From contig NZ_JAFCKW010000015.1 in the NCBI RefSeq assembly GCF_018129965.1, positions 1-64,000 on the forward strand: DNA of 64,000 bases, given 5' to 3'. The stretch comes from Bradyrhizobium diazoefficiens. GTDB taxonomy: Bacteria; Pseudomonadota; Alphaproteobacteria; Rhizobiales; Xanthobacteraceae. Positions 32,403-40,871 of the stretch are shown piece after piece. Under the pieces are notes generated by a model. It did not search any database. It saw only the letters and a program-made list of their open reading frames with translations, and was not told where the DNA came from. Numbering within the stretch: position 1 is the stretch's first letter; every line of letters begins with the position of its first letter. Both the position numbers and the translations under genes were made by a program.

Positions 32403-32522
32403 GTCATGGCCGGGCTTGTCCCGGCCATGACGATCTTTCGTGCGGCGAAGACGTGGATGCCCGGGCCTTCGCCTCGCCGAAGCGGCTTCGGCCGCGCAGG
32501 CGGGTCAAGCCCGGGCATGACG
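32403..32522. repeat. REP-like palindrome, family A, with nested insert
   Basis: It begins GTCATGGCCGGGCTTGTCCC and ends CCGGGCATGACGG. The CTTCGCCTCGCCGAAG insert is in the right half. It lies between the DUF2865 and pyrE genes. Confidence 0.8.
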
Positions 32523-32542
32523 GCGGAAAAACTTTCGCGGCC

Positions 32543-33106
32543 TCAGGCCTTCAGGAATTCCGAGGCCTTGTACAGCGAGCGGAACGGCAGGCCGGCGGCA
32601 CCGAACGTGTCGGTAGCACCTTCCTCGCGGTCGACCATGGTCAGCACCAGCACCACCTCGGCGCCGGTCTCGCGCACCGATTCCACCGCCTTCATCGCCG
32701 AGCCGCCAGTGGTGGTGACGTCCTCGACGATCACGACCCGCTTGCCTTCGAGCGTCTCGCCCCTGGGCAGCCCCTCGATCGCAAGCTTGGCGCCGTGTTC
32801 CTTCGGCTTCTTGCGCACGAAGAAGGCCGCGATCGGATGGCCCTTGATCCAGGAGATCTGCGCCAGCGCGCCGGCGAGCGGCACCGCGCCCATCTCGAGG
32901 CCGCCGATGAAATCGAGATTGTCGTCCTTCAGGGCCTCATAGGTCAGCTCGGCGAGCAGGGTCGCGCCTTCCGGGTCGAGCATGGTCGGCTTCAGGTTGA
33001 AGTAGAAATCGCTCTTGCGGCCGGACGCGAGCGTCACCTCGCCGCGGCCAAAGGAGCGCCGGCGGATGATTTCGAACAGGCGGGCGCGGGAGGCAGATTT
33101 CGACAC
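32543..33106 (-). CDS. pyrE: Orotate phosphoribosyltransferase
   Basis: The enzyme makes orotidine 5'-phosphate from orotate and PRPP in pyrimidine synthesis. The 187-residue protein has the PRPP-binding motif VVIVEDVTTTGGSAMKAV (residues about 110-127). Its N-terminal TLASGRKSDFYFNLKPTMLD and the central FFVRKKPKEHG loop are typical of the bacterial enzyme. It starts at GTG 33106, where the protein begins SKSASRARLFEIIRRRSF. The frame is open upstream to 33334, but that would overlap the divergent GST gene. The gap to GST is 184 bases. Confidence 0.96.
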   Translation of the reverse strand: MSKSASRARLFEIIRRRSFGRGEVTLASGRKSDFYFNLKPTMLDPEGATLLAELTYEALKDDNLDFIGGLEMGAVPLAGALAQISWIKGHPIAAFFVRKKPKEHGAKLAIEGLPRGETLEGKRVVIVEDVTTTGGSAMKAVESVRETGAEVVLVLTMVDREEGATDTFGAAGLPFRSLYKASEFLKA

Positions 33107-33290
33107 GGCGGTCCCTCGGGAGCGTTTCTTGGAGGTGGCAGAATTTATCCGCGACAGCCGCGACATTCCAGAGGAGACCGGTCCAGTCAACAGGGATCGG
33201 CCATTCCGGTCCGCCCGTTGTGGGGCCGCAACCTTCTGGAGTAGTGAGAGCCAGGCCGAGAACAGAGCGTCCTGGGGAGGGAAACAAGGC

Positions 33291-33917
33291 ATGACCATCG
33301 AGCTGCACACCTGGAACACGCCGAATGGCCGCAAGATCTCGGTCGCACTGGAGGAAATGGGACTGGCCTACAAGGTGATCCCGGTGAACATCACCAAGGG
33401 CGAACAGATGGCGCCGGAGTTCCTCAAGCTGTCTCCGAACAACAAGATCCCCGCCATCGTCGACGCCGAAGGCCCGGACGGCAAGCCTGTCAGCATCTTC
33501 GAATCCGGGGCGATCCTGCTCTATCTCGGCGAAAAGACCGGCAAATTCCTGCCGAAATCGCTCTCGGGGCGCATTCCCGTCTACGAATGGCTGATGTGGC
33601 AGATGGGCGGCTTTGGGCCGATGCCCGGCCAGGTGCATCATTTTATCGCACTGGAGAACGAGCAGGACCGCGCCTACGGCCTGAAGCGCTACATGGCCGA
33701 AACCCGCAGGCTGTATGGCGTGCTGGACCGCCGGCTCGCGGAGCACGACTTCGTCGCCGGCGACCTCTCGATTGCAGATTTTGCCATCCTGGGCTGGGCC
33801 TGGCGCCATCCTCGCCACAAGGTTGATCTGGCCGACTTCCCCCACGTCAAGCGCTGGTACGAGGCGCTGATGGCAAGGCCGGCGGTGAAGCGGGGGATGG
33901 AGGCGAAGCTGGACTAA
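33291..33917 (+). CDS. Glutathione S-transferase, Nu-class (YfcG-like)
   Basis: A 208-residue protein with an N-terminal thioredoxin-like domain (residues 1-85: HTWNTPNGRKISVALEEMG, then NNKIPAIVDAEGPDGKPV and FESGAILLYLGEKTGKFLP). A helical C-terminal domain follows (NEQDRAYGLKRYMAETRRLY, ADFAILGWAWRH). The TWNTPNG motif with a Thr/Asn in the active position and the FESGAIL glutathione-binding segment match the Nu class, which reduces disulfides or peroxides with glutathione. The ATG at 33291 follows GGGGAGGGAAAC. It is divergent from pyrE. Confidence 0.92.
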   Translation: MTIELHTWNTPNGRKISVALEEMGLAYKVIPVNITKGEQMAPEFLKLSPNNKIPAIVDAEGPDGKPVSIFESGAILLYLGEKTGKFLPKSLSGRIPVYEWLMWQMGGFGPMPGQVHHFIALENEQDRAYGLKRYMAETRRLYGVLDRRLAEHDFVAGDLSIADFAILGWAWRHPRHKVDLADFPHVKRWYEALMARPAVKRGMEAKLD

Positions 33918-33937
33918 ATCTCCAAGCCCTCGCACCT

Positions 33938-33976
33938 CGTGCCCCGGACGCCTTGCAGTGCGTCTGGGACACGAGC
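33938..33976. repeat. Short palindromic repeat, family F
   Basis: GTGCCCCGGACGCCTTGCAG and GTGCGTCTGGGACACG form a small hairpin between the convergent GST and LysE genes. Confidence 0.6.
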
Positions 33977-33995
33977 GCGTGGCTCGCGACGTCGG

Positions 33996-34631
33996 CTATA
34001 GCTTCCGCGCCTCGATCGCCATCCGCACCGCAAGCCCGGCCAGCACCGTGCCCATCAGCCAGCGCTGCACCAGCAGCCAGCCCGGTCGGCTCCCCAGGAA
34101 CAGCGCGATCGATCCGGCCGCCAGCGCGATCATCGCATTCACGCTGACGCTGATCGCGATCTGAATCGTGCCTAGCACCACCGACTGCATAAGCACGCTG
34201 CCGGCGGCGGGATCGATGAACTGCGGTAGCAGCGCCAGGTACAGCATCGCGATCTTCGGATTGAGCAGGTTGGTGACGAACCCCATCGCGAACAGTCTGC
34301 GCGGGCTGTCGATCGCGAGTTGTCTCACCTGGAACGGCGAGCGTCCGCCCGGCTTCACCGCCTGCCAGGCCAGCCACAACATATAACCCGCGCCCGCAAA
34401 GCGCAGCGCGTCATAGGCGAAGGGAACAGCGAGCAAGAGCGCCGTGATGCCGAACGCCGCGCACAGCATGTAGAATACGAAGCCCAGCGCCACGCCGCCG
34501 AGCGAGACGATGCCGGCCGCCGGCCCCTGCGTGATCGAGCGCGAGATCAGATAGATCACGTTCGGTCCGGGCGTCAGCACCAGACCGAGAGAGACGAGGG
34601 CGAAGCCGAGCAGGGCGGAGGTGTGGGGCAT
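33996..34631 (-). CDS. LysE family translocator (amino acid exporter)
   Basis: A 211-residue inner-membrane protein of the LysE/RhtB family, which exports amino acids such as threonine, homoserine or lysine. About six hydrophobic segments are visible. The family motif is at the N terminus (VLTPGPNVIYLISRSITQGP), followed by GIVSLGGVALGFVFY and, in the middle, FVTNLLNPKIAMLYLALLPQ. The exported amino acid cannot be told from sequence. The start is the ATG at 34631. It stands between a short repeat and the polA-side gap, and converges on the GST gene. Confidence 0.92.
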   Translation of the reverse strand: MPHTSALLGFALVSLGLVLTPGPNVIYLISRSITQGPAAGIVSLGGVALGFVFYMLCAAFGITALLLAVPFAYDALRFAGAGYMLWLAWQAVKPGGRSPFQVRQLAIDSPRRLFAMGFVTNLLNPKIAMLYLALLPQFIDPAAGSVLMQSVVLGTIQIAISVSVNAMIALAAGSIALFLGSRPGWLLVQRWLMGTVLAGLAVRMAIEARKL

Positions 34632-34735
34632 GGGCGAACCGGTCCGGGGTATGGTTCGGTTCTAGTATGCGCGGGATTGCCGGACCATCGCGCAATTGCT
34701 CGGAGAACAATTCGATTCCGGCGTATCACTCTAAC

Positions 34736-34856
34736 GTCGTCCCCGCGCAAGCGCCGACCCATACCCCCACGGAGAAGTTTGATGCCAGACCGGAGTGGGC
34801 AATCTTCGCCCCACGCGATCCTGTGGTGATGGGTCCCTGCGTTCGCAGGGACGACA
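34736..34856. repeat. Palindromic repeat, family C-like
   Basis: GTCGTCCCCGCGCAAGC on the left and GCGTTCGCAGGGACGAC on the right bracket about 90 bases, in the gap between LysE and polA. Apart from this repeat, the gap of 272 bases holds nothing I can identify. Confidence 0.6.
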
Positions 34857-34903
34857 CTGTGTTTGTAGCGTTAGTGAAGCGGAAGCGGGGCGAAGAGGCA
34901 GCG

Positions 34904-37900
34904 TCAATGCGCCTCGTCCCAGTTGTTCGCCGCGCGCGCATCGACGTGCAGCGGCACCGACAGCAGCACCGCCGGGAACGGCGCGTCCTGCATCACGTGC
35001 TGCACGACGGGCAGCGTCGCCGCGACCTCGGCGTCGGGCACCTCGAAGATCAGTTCGTCGTGCACCTGAAGCAGCATCTGCGCCGAGAGCTTCTTCTCGG
35101 CGAGCGCCTCCTCGACCCGCGTCATGGCGCGGCGGATGATGTCGGCGGCGGTGCCCTGGAGCCGGGCGTTGATCGCGGCGCGCTCGTTGAAGGCGCGCAC
35201 CGAGGCGTTGGAGGCCTTGATGTCGGGATAGTGCATCTTGCGGCCGAACAGCGTGGTGACGTAGCCGTGGCTCCGGCAGAAATCTCGCGTCTCGTCCATA
35301 TAGGCGCGGATGCCCGGGAATCGCTCGAAATACTTCTTGATGTAGGCGGAGGCCTCCTCGCGCGCGATGCCGAGCTGGTTGGCAAGGCCGAACGCGGAGA
35401 TGCCGTAGATGATTCCGAAATTGATCGCCTTGGCGCGGCGGCGGATCTCGCTCGGCATGCCCTCGACCGGCACGCCGAACATTTCGGAGGCGGTCATGGC
35501 GTGAATATCGAGGCCGTCCTTGAACGCCTGCTTGAGCACGGGAATGTCGGCGATCTCCGCCAGCAGCCGCAGCTCGATCTGCGAATAGTCGGCGGAGACG
35601 AGCTTGTGCCCGGGCGTGGCGATGAAGGCGCGCCTGATCTTGCGGCCGTCCTCGGTACGCACCGGAATGTTCTGCAAATTCGGCTCGTTCGACGACAGCC
35701 GGCCCGTCGTCGTCGCGGCCAGCGCGTAGGTCGTGTGCACGCGATGAGTCTGCGGATTGACGTAGGTCGGCAGCGCGTCGGTGTAGGTCGATTTCAGCTT
35801 CGAGACCTGGCGCCACTCCAGGATCTTCTTCGGCAGGTCGTGGCCCTGCTCGGCGAGTTCGTCGAGCACCTGCGCGGTGGTCGACCACGCGCCGGTCTTG
35901 GTCTTGGTGCCGCCGGACAATCCCATCTTGCCGAACAGGATGTCGCCGATCTGCTTGGGGCTGCCGACATTGACCGGCTCGCCCGCAATCTCCTGGATTT
36001 CGGCCTCGACCCGCGCCGCGGTCTGGGCGAAATCGCCGGACAGCCGCGACAGTACCTGACGGTCGATCGAGATGCCGCGCCGCTCCATGCGTGCGAGCAC
36101 CGACACCAGCGGTCGCTCCAGCGTCTCGTAGACCGTGGTCATGTGTTCGGCGACGAGGCGCGGCTTGAGCACGCGCCAGACGCGCAACGCCATGTCGGCG
36201 CCTTCGGCCGACAGCGGCGCGGCCTTGTCGACCGGCACCTGGTCGAAGCTGATCTTGCCCTTGCCGCTGCCCAGCAGCTCGCTCTCCTTCAGCATGGCGT
36301 GACCGAACCAGCGCTCGGCCAGCGCTTCCAGCCCGTGTGAACCGCGGCCGGCGTCGAGCACATAGGAGATCAATTGCGCATCGTCGGTGTTGCGCAGCGT
36401 AATGCCATGCTGCGCCAGCATCACCGCCGTGAATTTGACGTCGAAGCCGATCTTGAGGATGCCTGACGATTCCAGCACCGGCCGCAGCGCCTCGATCGCG
36501 TCGGCGTGCCCGACCTGGTCGGGCGCGAGGCCGGCATCGAACAGGCCGGCGCCGCCGCCGGACTGCTTGTGCGCCAGCGGCAGATAACAGGCCTCGTTCG
36601 GCGCGAGCGCCAGCGCGATGCCGCAGAGATCGGCCTGCATCGGATCGATCGAGTTCGCACGGATCTCGATCGCGACATGGCCGGCATCGTGGATGCGCGC
36701 GATGAAGGCGTTGAGCTCGGGAAGAGTCTTGATCGCCTGGTACTTGTTGCGGTCGACCGGAAGCTTGCGCAGCGCTTCCTCGCGGGCCGTCGCGAGCGAG
36801 ATCGGTGCGCCCTTGAGGCTCGCCGATTTGTCGCCCTTGTCGCCGCCCTTGACGATGGTTGCAGGAGCGGCGAAGAGATCACCTGTCGCCGAAGACGGAT
36901 CTGCTTTCGCCGTGTTGTCGGCAGCCCCGCCACGCGCTTCGCTGCTGTTCGCCGCGTCGGCATCGACATGGGATGGATCGATCTGCGCATAGTCGGCGAC
37001 GCGGCGGGTCAGCGTGGTGAATTCCATCGCCTTGAGGAAGGCGATCAGTTTTCGCGCGTCGGGCTCGTGAACGGCGAGATCGTCGAGCGGCACCTCCAGT
37101 TCGACCTTGTCGTCGAGCAGCACCAGCTGGCGCGAGATCCGCGCCTTCTCGGCATTTTCGATCAGTGCCTCGCGCCGCTTCGGCTGCTTGATCTCGGTGG
37201 CACGGAACAGCAATTGTTCGAGGTCGCCATATTCGACGATCAGTTGCGCCGCGGTCTTGATCCCGATCCCGGGGACGCCGGGGACGTTGTCGGTGGAATC
37301 GCCGGCGAGCGCCTGCACCTCGACCACCTTCTCCGGGGGGACACCGAACTTCTCGATCACCTCGGGGATGCCGATGCGGCGATCCTTCATGGTGTCGTAC
37401 ATCGTGATCTTGTCGTTGACGAGCTGCATCAGATCCTTGTCGGAGGACACGATCGTCGTGGTGGCGCCGCGGTCGCTGGCCTGCCGTGCGTAGGTGGCAA
37501 TGAGATCGTCGGCCTCGAAGCCGCCCTGTTCCAGGCAGGGGAGGTCGAAAGCGCGCACGGCCTCACGGATCAGCGCGAACTGGGGGACCAGATCGTCAGG
37601 CGCCGGCGGCCGGTGCGCCTTGTACTCGGGATAGATCTTGTTGCGGAACGTGACTTCCGACTTGTCGAAGATGATCGCCAGATGCGTCGGCCGGTTGTCT
37701 GCGGGCATGTCGCGCAGCAGTTTCCACAGCATGTTGCAGAAGCCGAGCACGGCGTTGACCTGCAAGCCGTCGGATTTGCGGTTCAGCGGCGGCAGCGCAT
37801 GATAGGCGCGGAAAATATAGCCGGAACCGTCGACCAGGAAGATATGGTCGCCCTTGCCGGCGGCTCTGGCCGCGACCGGTTTGGCAGCAGGCTTGTCAGC

Positions 37901-37951
37901 AGCGGGCTTGGTGTCGGCTTTGGCGGCGGTCTTCGGTGCGGTTTTGGGCAT
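34904..37951 (-). CDS. polA: DNA polymerase I, 3'-5' exonuclease site degenerate
   Basis: The 1015-residue enzyme fills gaps and removes primers. After a Lys/Ala-rich tail (1-33), residues about 35-320 are the 5' nuclease (FLVDGSGYIFRAYHALPPL, GGFEADDLIATYAR, SSDKDLMQLV). Residues about 640-1015 are the polymerase (SADYSQIELRLLAEI, RRRAKAINFGIIYGIS, LLQVHDELIFEVP). The proofreading fold in between is present, but its ligands are not: E. coli Asp355 and Glu357 correspond to Glu429 and Arg431, Asp424 to Thr508, Tyr497 to Leu580 and Asp501 to Gly584. It should lack proofreading. The longer N terminus is otherwise normal for Rhizobiales. Confidence 0.96.
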   Translation of the reverse strand: MPKTAPKTAAKADTKPAADKPAAKPVAARAAGKGDHIFLVDGSGYIFRAYHALPPLNRKSDGLQVNAVLGFCNMLWKLLRDMPADNRPTHLAIIFDKSEVTFRNKIYPEYKAHRPPAPDDLVPQFALIREAVRAFDLPCLEQGGFEADDLIATYARQASDRGATTTIVSSDKDLMQLVNDKITMYDTMKDRRIGIPEVIEKFGVPPEKVVEVQALAGDSTDNVPGVPGIGIKTAAQLIVEYGDLEQLLFRATEIKQPKRREALIENAEKARISRQLVLLDDKVELEVPLDDLAVHEPDARKLIAFLKAMEFTTLTRRVADYAQIDPSHVDADAANSSEARGGAADNTAKADPSSATGDLFAAPATIVKGGDKGDKSASLKGAPISLATAREEALRKLPVDRNKYQAIKTLPELNAFIARIHDAGHVAIEIRANSIDPMQADLCGIALALAPNEACYLPLAHKQSGGGAGLFDAGLAPDQVGHADAIEALRPVLESSGILKIGFDVKFTAVMLAQHGITLRNTDDAQLISYVLDAGRGSHGLEALAERWFGHAMLKESELLGSGKGKISFDQVPVDKAAPLSAEGADMALRVWRVLKPRLVAEHMTTVYETLERPLVSVLARMERRGISIDRQVLSRLSGDFAQTAARVEAEIQEIAGEPVNVGSPKQIGDILFGKMGLSGGTKTKTGAWSTTAQVLDELAEQGHDLPKKILEWRQVSKLKSTYTDALPTYVNPQTHRVHTTYALAATTTGRLSSNEPNLQNIPVRTEDGRKIRRAFIATPGHKLVSADYSQIELRLLAEIADIPVLKQAFKDGLDIHAMTASEMFGVPVEGMPSEIRRRAKAINFGIIYGISAFGLANQLGIAREEASAYIKKYFERFPGIRAYMDETRDFCRSHGYVTTLFGRKMHYPDIKASNASVRAFNERAAINARLQGTAADIIRRAMTRVEEALAEKKLSAQMLLQVHDELIFEVPDAEVAATLPVVQHVMQDAPFPAVLLSVPLHVDARAANNWDEAH

Positions 37952-38050
37952 GGCCGCAATGTATGAATTTTTGCCGGCGTTTGACAGTCTCGGAAGGGGG
38001 TTTTTGGGCTGCGGGCGCAGCTATCCCCACTGTCATCTCCTCCATTCCGC

Positions 38051-38155
38051 GGTCATTCCCCGCGAAAGCGGAGAATCCAGTACGCCGCGGCCTATCGATC
38101 AACAATGATCGTCTCTGGAATACTGGGTCGCCCGGTCGAGCCGGGCGCCGACACA
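38051..38155. repeat. Palindromic repeat, family C variant
   Basis: GTCATTCCCCGCGAAAGCGG on the left, then AATCCAGTACGCCGCGG, ATGATCGTCTCTGGAATACTG and a CGGTCGAGCCG stem. It resembles the elements at 57501 and 62099 and fills the polA-acyltransferase gap. Confidence 0.7.
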
Positions 38156-38165
38156 GAAAATGGCT

Positions 38166-39233
38166 CTACTCCGCTGCCTGCAACACCGTGCCGGCCTTCT
38201 TCGGCGCGATCCGGAACGCATCAGGCCGCTCGAACAGGAAGTCGGCCCGGAGCCGCAGCGCGGCCTGCCAGATGGCGAGCGCTCCGACAACGCCAACGAC
38301 GGTGACGATCAGCGACACCGTGCCGATATCGGGGATAACGCCAGTGAGCAGCAGCAGCGTCCGCGTCGCCGCCATCGGCAGGAAGAAGGCGAGATAGATC
38401 ACGATCGAATGCTCGCCGCAGAAGCGGAAGACATTCAGCCATTGGGCGCGCGCGAGCAGCGTACCCATGGTGATGATGGCGCAGGCACCGGCGAAGCCGA
38501 GCATGACCGACACGATCTTCCATTCGCTGGCCCCGGCCGCAACGAGGCCGGCATTGACCAGCGCCCAGATCGCGAGCGCGGCAAGTGCCAGCGCAGGATG
38601 GCTGCGGGCGCGGTCCGACAGCGCGAAAACATATGGCGCGAACAGATAGCCCGAGTAGAAATAGACGAATCGCGCGCAAAACTCGTCGATCGCGGTCCAG
38701 CCTGTGGCGATGCGCGCCGTTTCCAGCGCCGCGGCGACGAGCCAGATCGCCAGCGGCGGGAATCCGCGTGTCAGTTTTGTGACGACGAAGAACACCGGCA
38801 GCAGATAGATGAACCACAGGGTTCCGAACGGCTCGATGAAGGATTCCAGATACAGCAGGCCAACGTCGCGCCAGCCCGTCTCCGCCGCGAAGGCCGGCGC
38901 TTTGAAGCCGAACTGGATTGTCACCCAGACGACATAGAAATAGGCGAAATGCACCACCTTACGGTCGAGATAGGTTCGCCAGTCGCGATCGATCACCAAC
39001 GGCAGGAACAAGCCCGATATCAGGAAGAAATCCGGCATCCGGAACGGCTTTGCGAAGGCCACCAACACATGCATGAATCCGGTCTCGCCGGCGGCGAGTT
39101 CGACTCCCAGCACCGAATGCATCATCACGACCATGACGATGCAGATGCCCTTGGCGTAGTCGATCCAGTCGATACGCGCGGCAGCCGGGGCATTGACGCT
39201 CCCGCTCGCGGCGATCGTGCCGATTGCTGCCAT
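38166..39233 (-). CDS. Membrane acyltransferase family 3 protein
   Basis: A 355-residue integral membrane protein of the acyltransferase-3 family, which adds acetyl or other acyl groups to extracellular or envelope carbohydrates. The family start is clear: RIDWIDYAKGICIVMVVMMH (residues about 20-39, with the conserved catalytic His at the end) and FAKPFRMPDFFLISGLFLPL. About ten hydrophobic segments follow. The ATG at 39233 follows GAGGGACACC; an ATG at 39263 in frame is also possible. It is divergent from ugd, so decoration of a uronic acid-containing polysaccharide is a plausible but unproven role. Confidence 0.9.
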   Translation of the reverse strand: MAAIGTIAASGSVNAPAAARIDWIDYAKGICIVMVVMMHSVLGVELAAGETGFMHVLVAFAKPFRMPDFFLISGLFLPLVIDRDWRTYLDRKVVHFAYFYVVWVTIQFGFKAPAFAAETGWRDVGLLYLESFIEPFGTLWFIYLLPVFFVVTKLTRGFPPLAIWLVAAALETARIATGWTAIDEFCARFVYFYSGYLFAPYVFALSDRARSHPALALAALAIWALVNAGLVAAGASEWKIVSVMLGFAGACAIITMGTLLARAQWLNVFRFCGEHSIVIYLAFFLPMAATRTLLLLTGVIPDIGTVSLIVTVVGVVGALAIWQAALRLRADFLFERPDAFRIAPKKAGTVLQAAE

Positions 39234-39425
39234 GGTGTCCCTCTTCGAGGCGCGCTCGCCCAAATCTGTACGGGCGTGGAGCAGTGTGGGGCCTTGCGGT
39301 TTACGATTTCTTTACCGGTACAAATCGTGTGCCAGTTTTTGCGGGCGGACGGTTCCCTGCCGCCAGGAAAGTGCTAAACCGCCCCGCATTGGGGTTTCGT
39401 TAACCAAGTCAAAACAGGGTTTTTC

Positions 39426-40742
39426 ATGCGCATCGCGATGATCGGAACGGGCTATGTGGGACTGGTGTCCGGAGCCTGCTTTGCGGATTTCGGTCACGAC
39501 GTCACCTGCGTCGACAAGGACGAGAAGAAGATCGCCGCGCTCCACCGCGGCGAGATCCCGATCTACGAGCCGGGCCTCGACGAACTGGTCGCAAACAATG
39601 TCAGGGCCAAACGGCTCGACTTCACCACCGACCTGTCGAAGCCGGTGGCCGATGCCGACGCGGTGTTCATCGCGGTCGGCACGCCCTCGCGCCGCGGTGA
39701 CGGTCACGCCGACCTCTCCTATGTCTACGCTGCCGCGAAGGAGATCGCGCAGTCGCTGTCCGGCTTCACCGTGGTGGTGACGAAGTCGACCGTGCCGGTC
39801 GGGACCGGCGATGAGGTCGAGCGCATCATCCGCGAGACCAATCCCAAGGCCGACGTGGTGGTCGCGTCGAACCCCGAATTCCTGCGCGAGGGCGCGGCGA
39901 TCCGCGACTTCAAGTTCCCCGATCGCGTCGTGGTCGGCACCTCCGACGAGCGCGGCCGCAAGGTGATGGGCGACATCTACCGCCCGCTGTCGCTGAACCA
40001 GGCGCCGCTGATGTTCACGGAGCGCCGTACCGCCGAGATGATCAAATACGCCGCGAACGCGTTCCTGGCGACCAAGATCACCTTCATCAACGAGATGGCG
40101 GACCTTTCGGAAAAGGTCGGCGCCAACGTGCAGGAGGTCGCGCGCGGCATTGGCCTCGACAACCGTATCGGCACCAAGTTCCTGCACGCCGGCCCCGGCT
40201 TCGGCGGCTCCTGCTTCCCGAAGGATACCAAGGCGCTGATCAAGATCGCGCAGGATTACGACGTGAGCTTGCGCATCGTCGAATCCGTGCTGGCGGTCAA
40301 CGAGAACCGCAAGCGCGCGATGGCGCGCAAGGTCAGCCAGGCGCTCGGCGGCAGCCTGCGCGGCAAGACCATTGCCGTGCTCGGCCTCACCTTCAAGCCC
40401 GACACCGACGACATGCGCGATGCGCCGTCGATCCCGCTGGTCACCGGCCTGATCGACATGGGCGCGAAGGTCAGGGCATTCGACCCCGTCGGAATGGAGC
40501 AGGCGAAGGGTGAACTGCCGAGCATCACCTATTGCGAGGATGCCTATTCCTGCGCGGAAGGCGCCGATGCGCTCGTCGTCGTCACCGAATGGGTGCAGTT
40601 CCGCGGTCTGGACCTCGACCGGCTGAAGGCGACCATGGCCCAGCCCGTCGTCGTCGACCTCCGCAATATCTTCCGTCCTGAAGACATGCGTGCGGCCGGC
40701 TTCACCTACGAGAGCATCGGCCGCCCGTCCGCGCAGGGCTGA
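39426..40742 (+). CDS. ugd: UDP-glucose 6-dehydrogenase
   Basis: The enzyme converts UDP-glucose to UDP-glucuronate with two NAD+, supplying exopolysaccharide and LPS sugars. The 438-residue protein has the NAD motif MIGTGYVGLVSGACFADFGH at the N terminus, the middle-domain FLATKITFINEMADLSEKVG, the active-site Cys in GFGGSCFPKDTKAL (residues about 257-270), and the C-terminal LGLTFKPDTDDMRDAPSI. The ATG at 39426 lies directly after a T-rich stretch; no strong Shine-Dalgarno is visible, so expression may rely on other signals. The acyltransferase gene is divergent across a gap of about 190 bases. Confidence 0.96.
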   Translation: MRIAMIGTGYVGLVSGACFADFGHDVTCVDKDEKKIAALHRGEIPIYEPGLDELVANNVRAKRLDFTTDLSKPVADADAVFIAVGTPSRRGDGHADLSYVYAAAKEIAQSLSGFTVVVTKSTVPVGTGDEVERIIRETNPKADVVVASNPEFLREGAAIRDFKFPDRVVVGTSDERGRKVMGDIYRPLSLNQAPLMFTERRTAEMIKYAANAFLATKITFINEMADLSEKVGANVQEVARGIGLDNRIGTKFLHAGPGFGGSCFPKDTKALIKIAQDYDVSLRIVESVLAVNENRKRAMARKVSQALGGSLRGKTIAVLGLTFKPDTDDMRDAPSIPLVTGLIDMGAKVRAFDPVGMEQAKGELPSITYCEDAYSCAEGADALVVVTEWVQFRGLDLDRLKATMAQPVVVDLRNIFRPEDMRAAGFTYESIGRPSAQG

Positions 40743-40757
40743 GCGCGACATATGATT

Positions 40758-40871
40758 GTCATACCCCGCGAAGGCGGGGTATCCAGTAATCCCGATCTTC
40801 GTGATGATTGGGACCTCAGTTTACTGGACCACCCGCCCCTGCGCGCAATCGCGCGCGAGGCCGGTGATGAC
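40758..40871. repeat. Palindromic repeat, family C, overlapping the hrpB start
   Basis: GTCATACCCCGCGAAGGCGG and GGGTATCCAGTA on the left; the right end is CGCGCGAGGCCGGTGATGAC, in which ATG at 40867 is the hrpB start. An inner TACTGGA matches the family. Confidence 0.75.
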
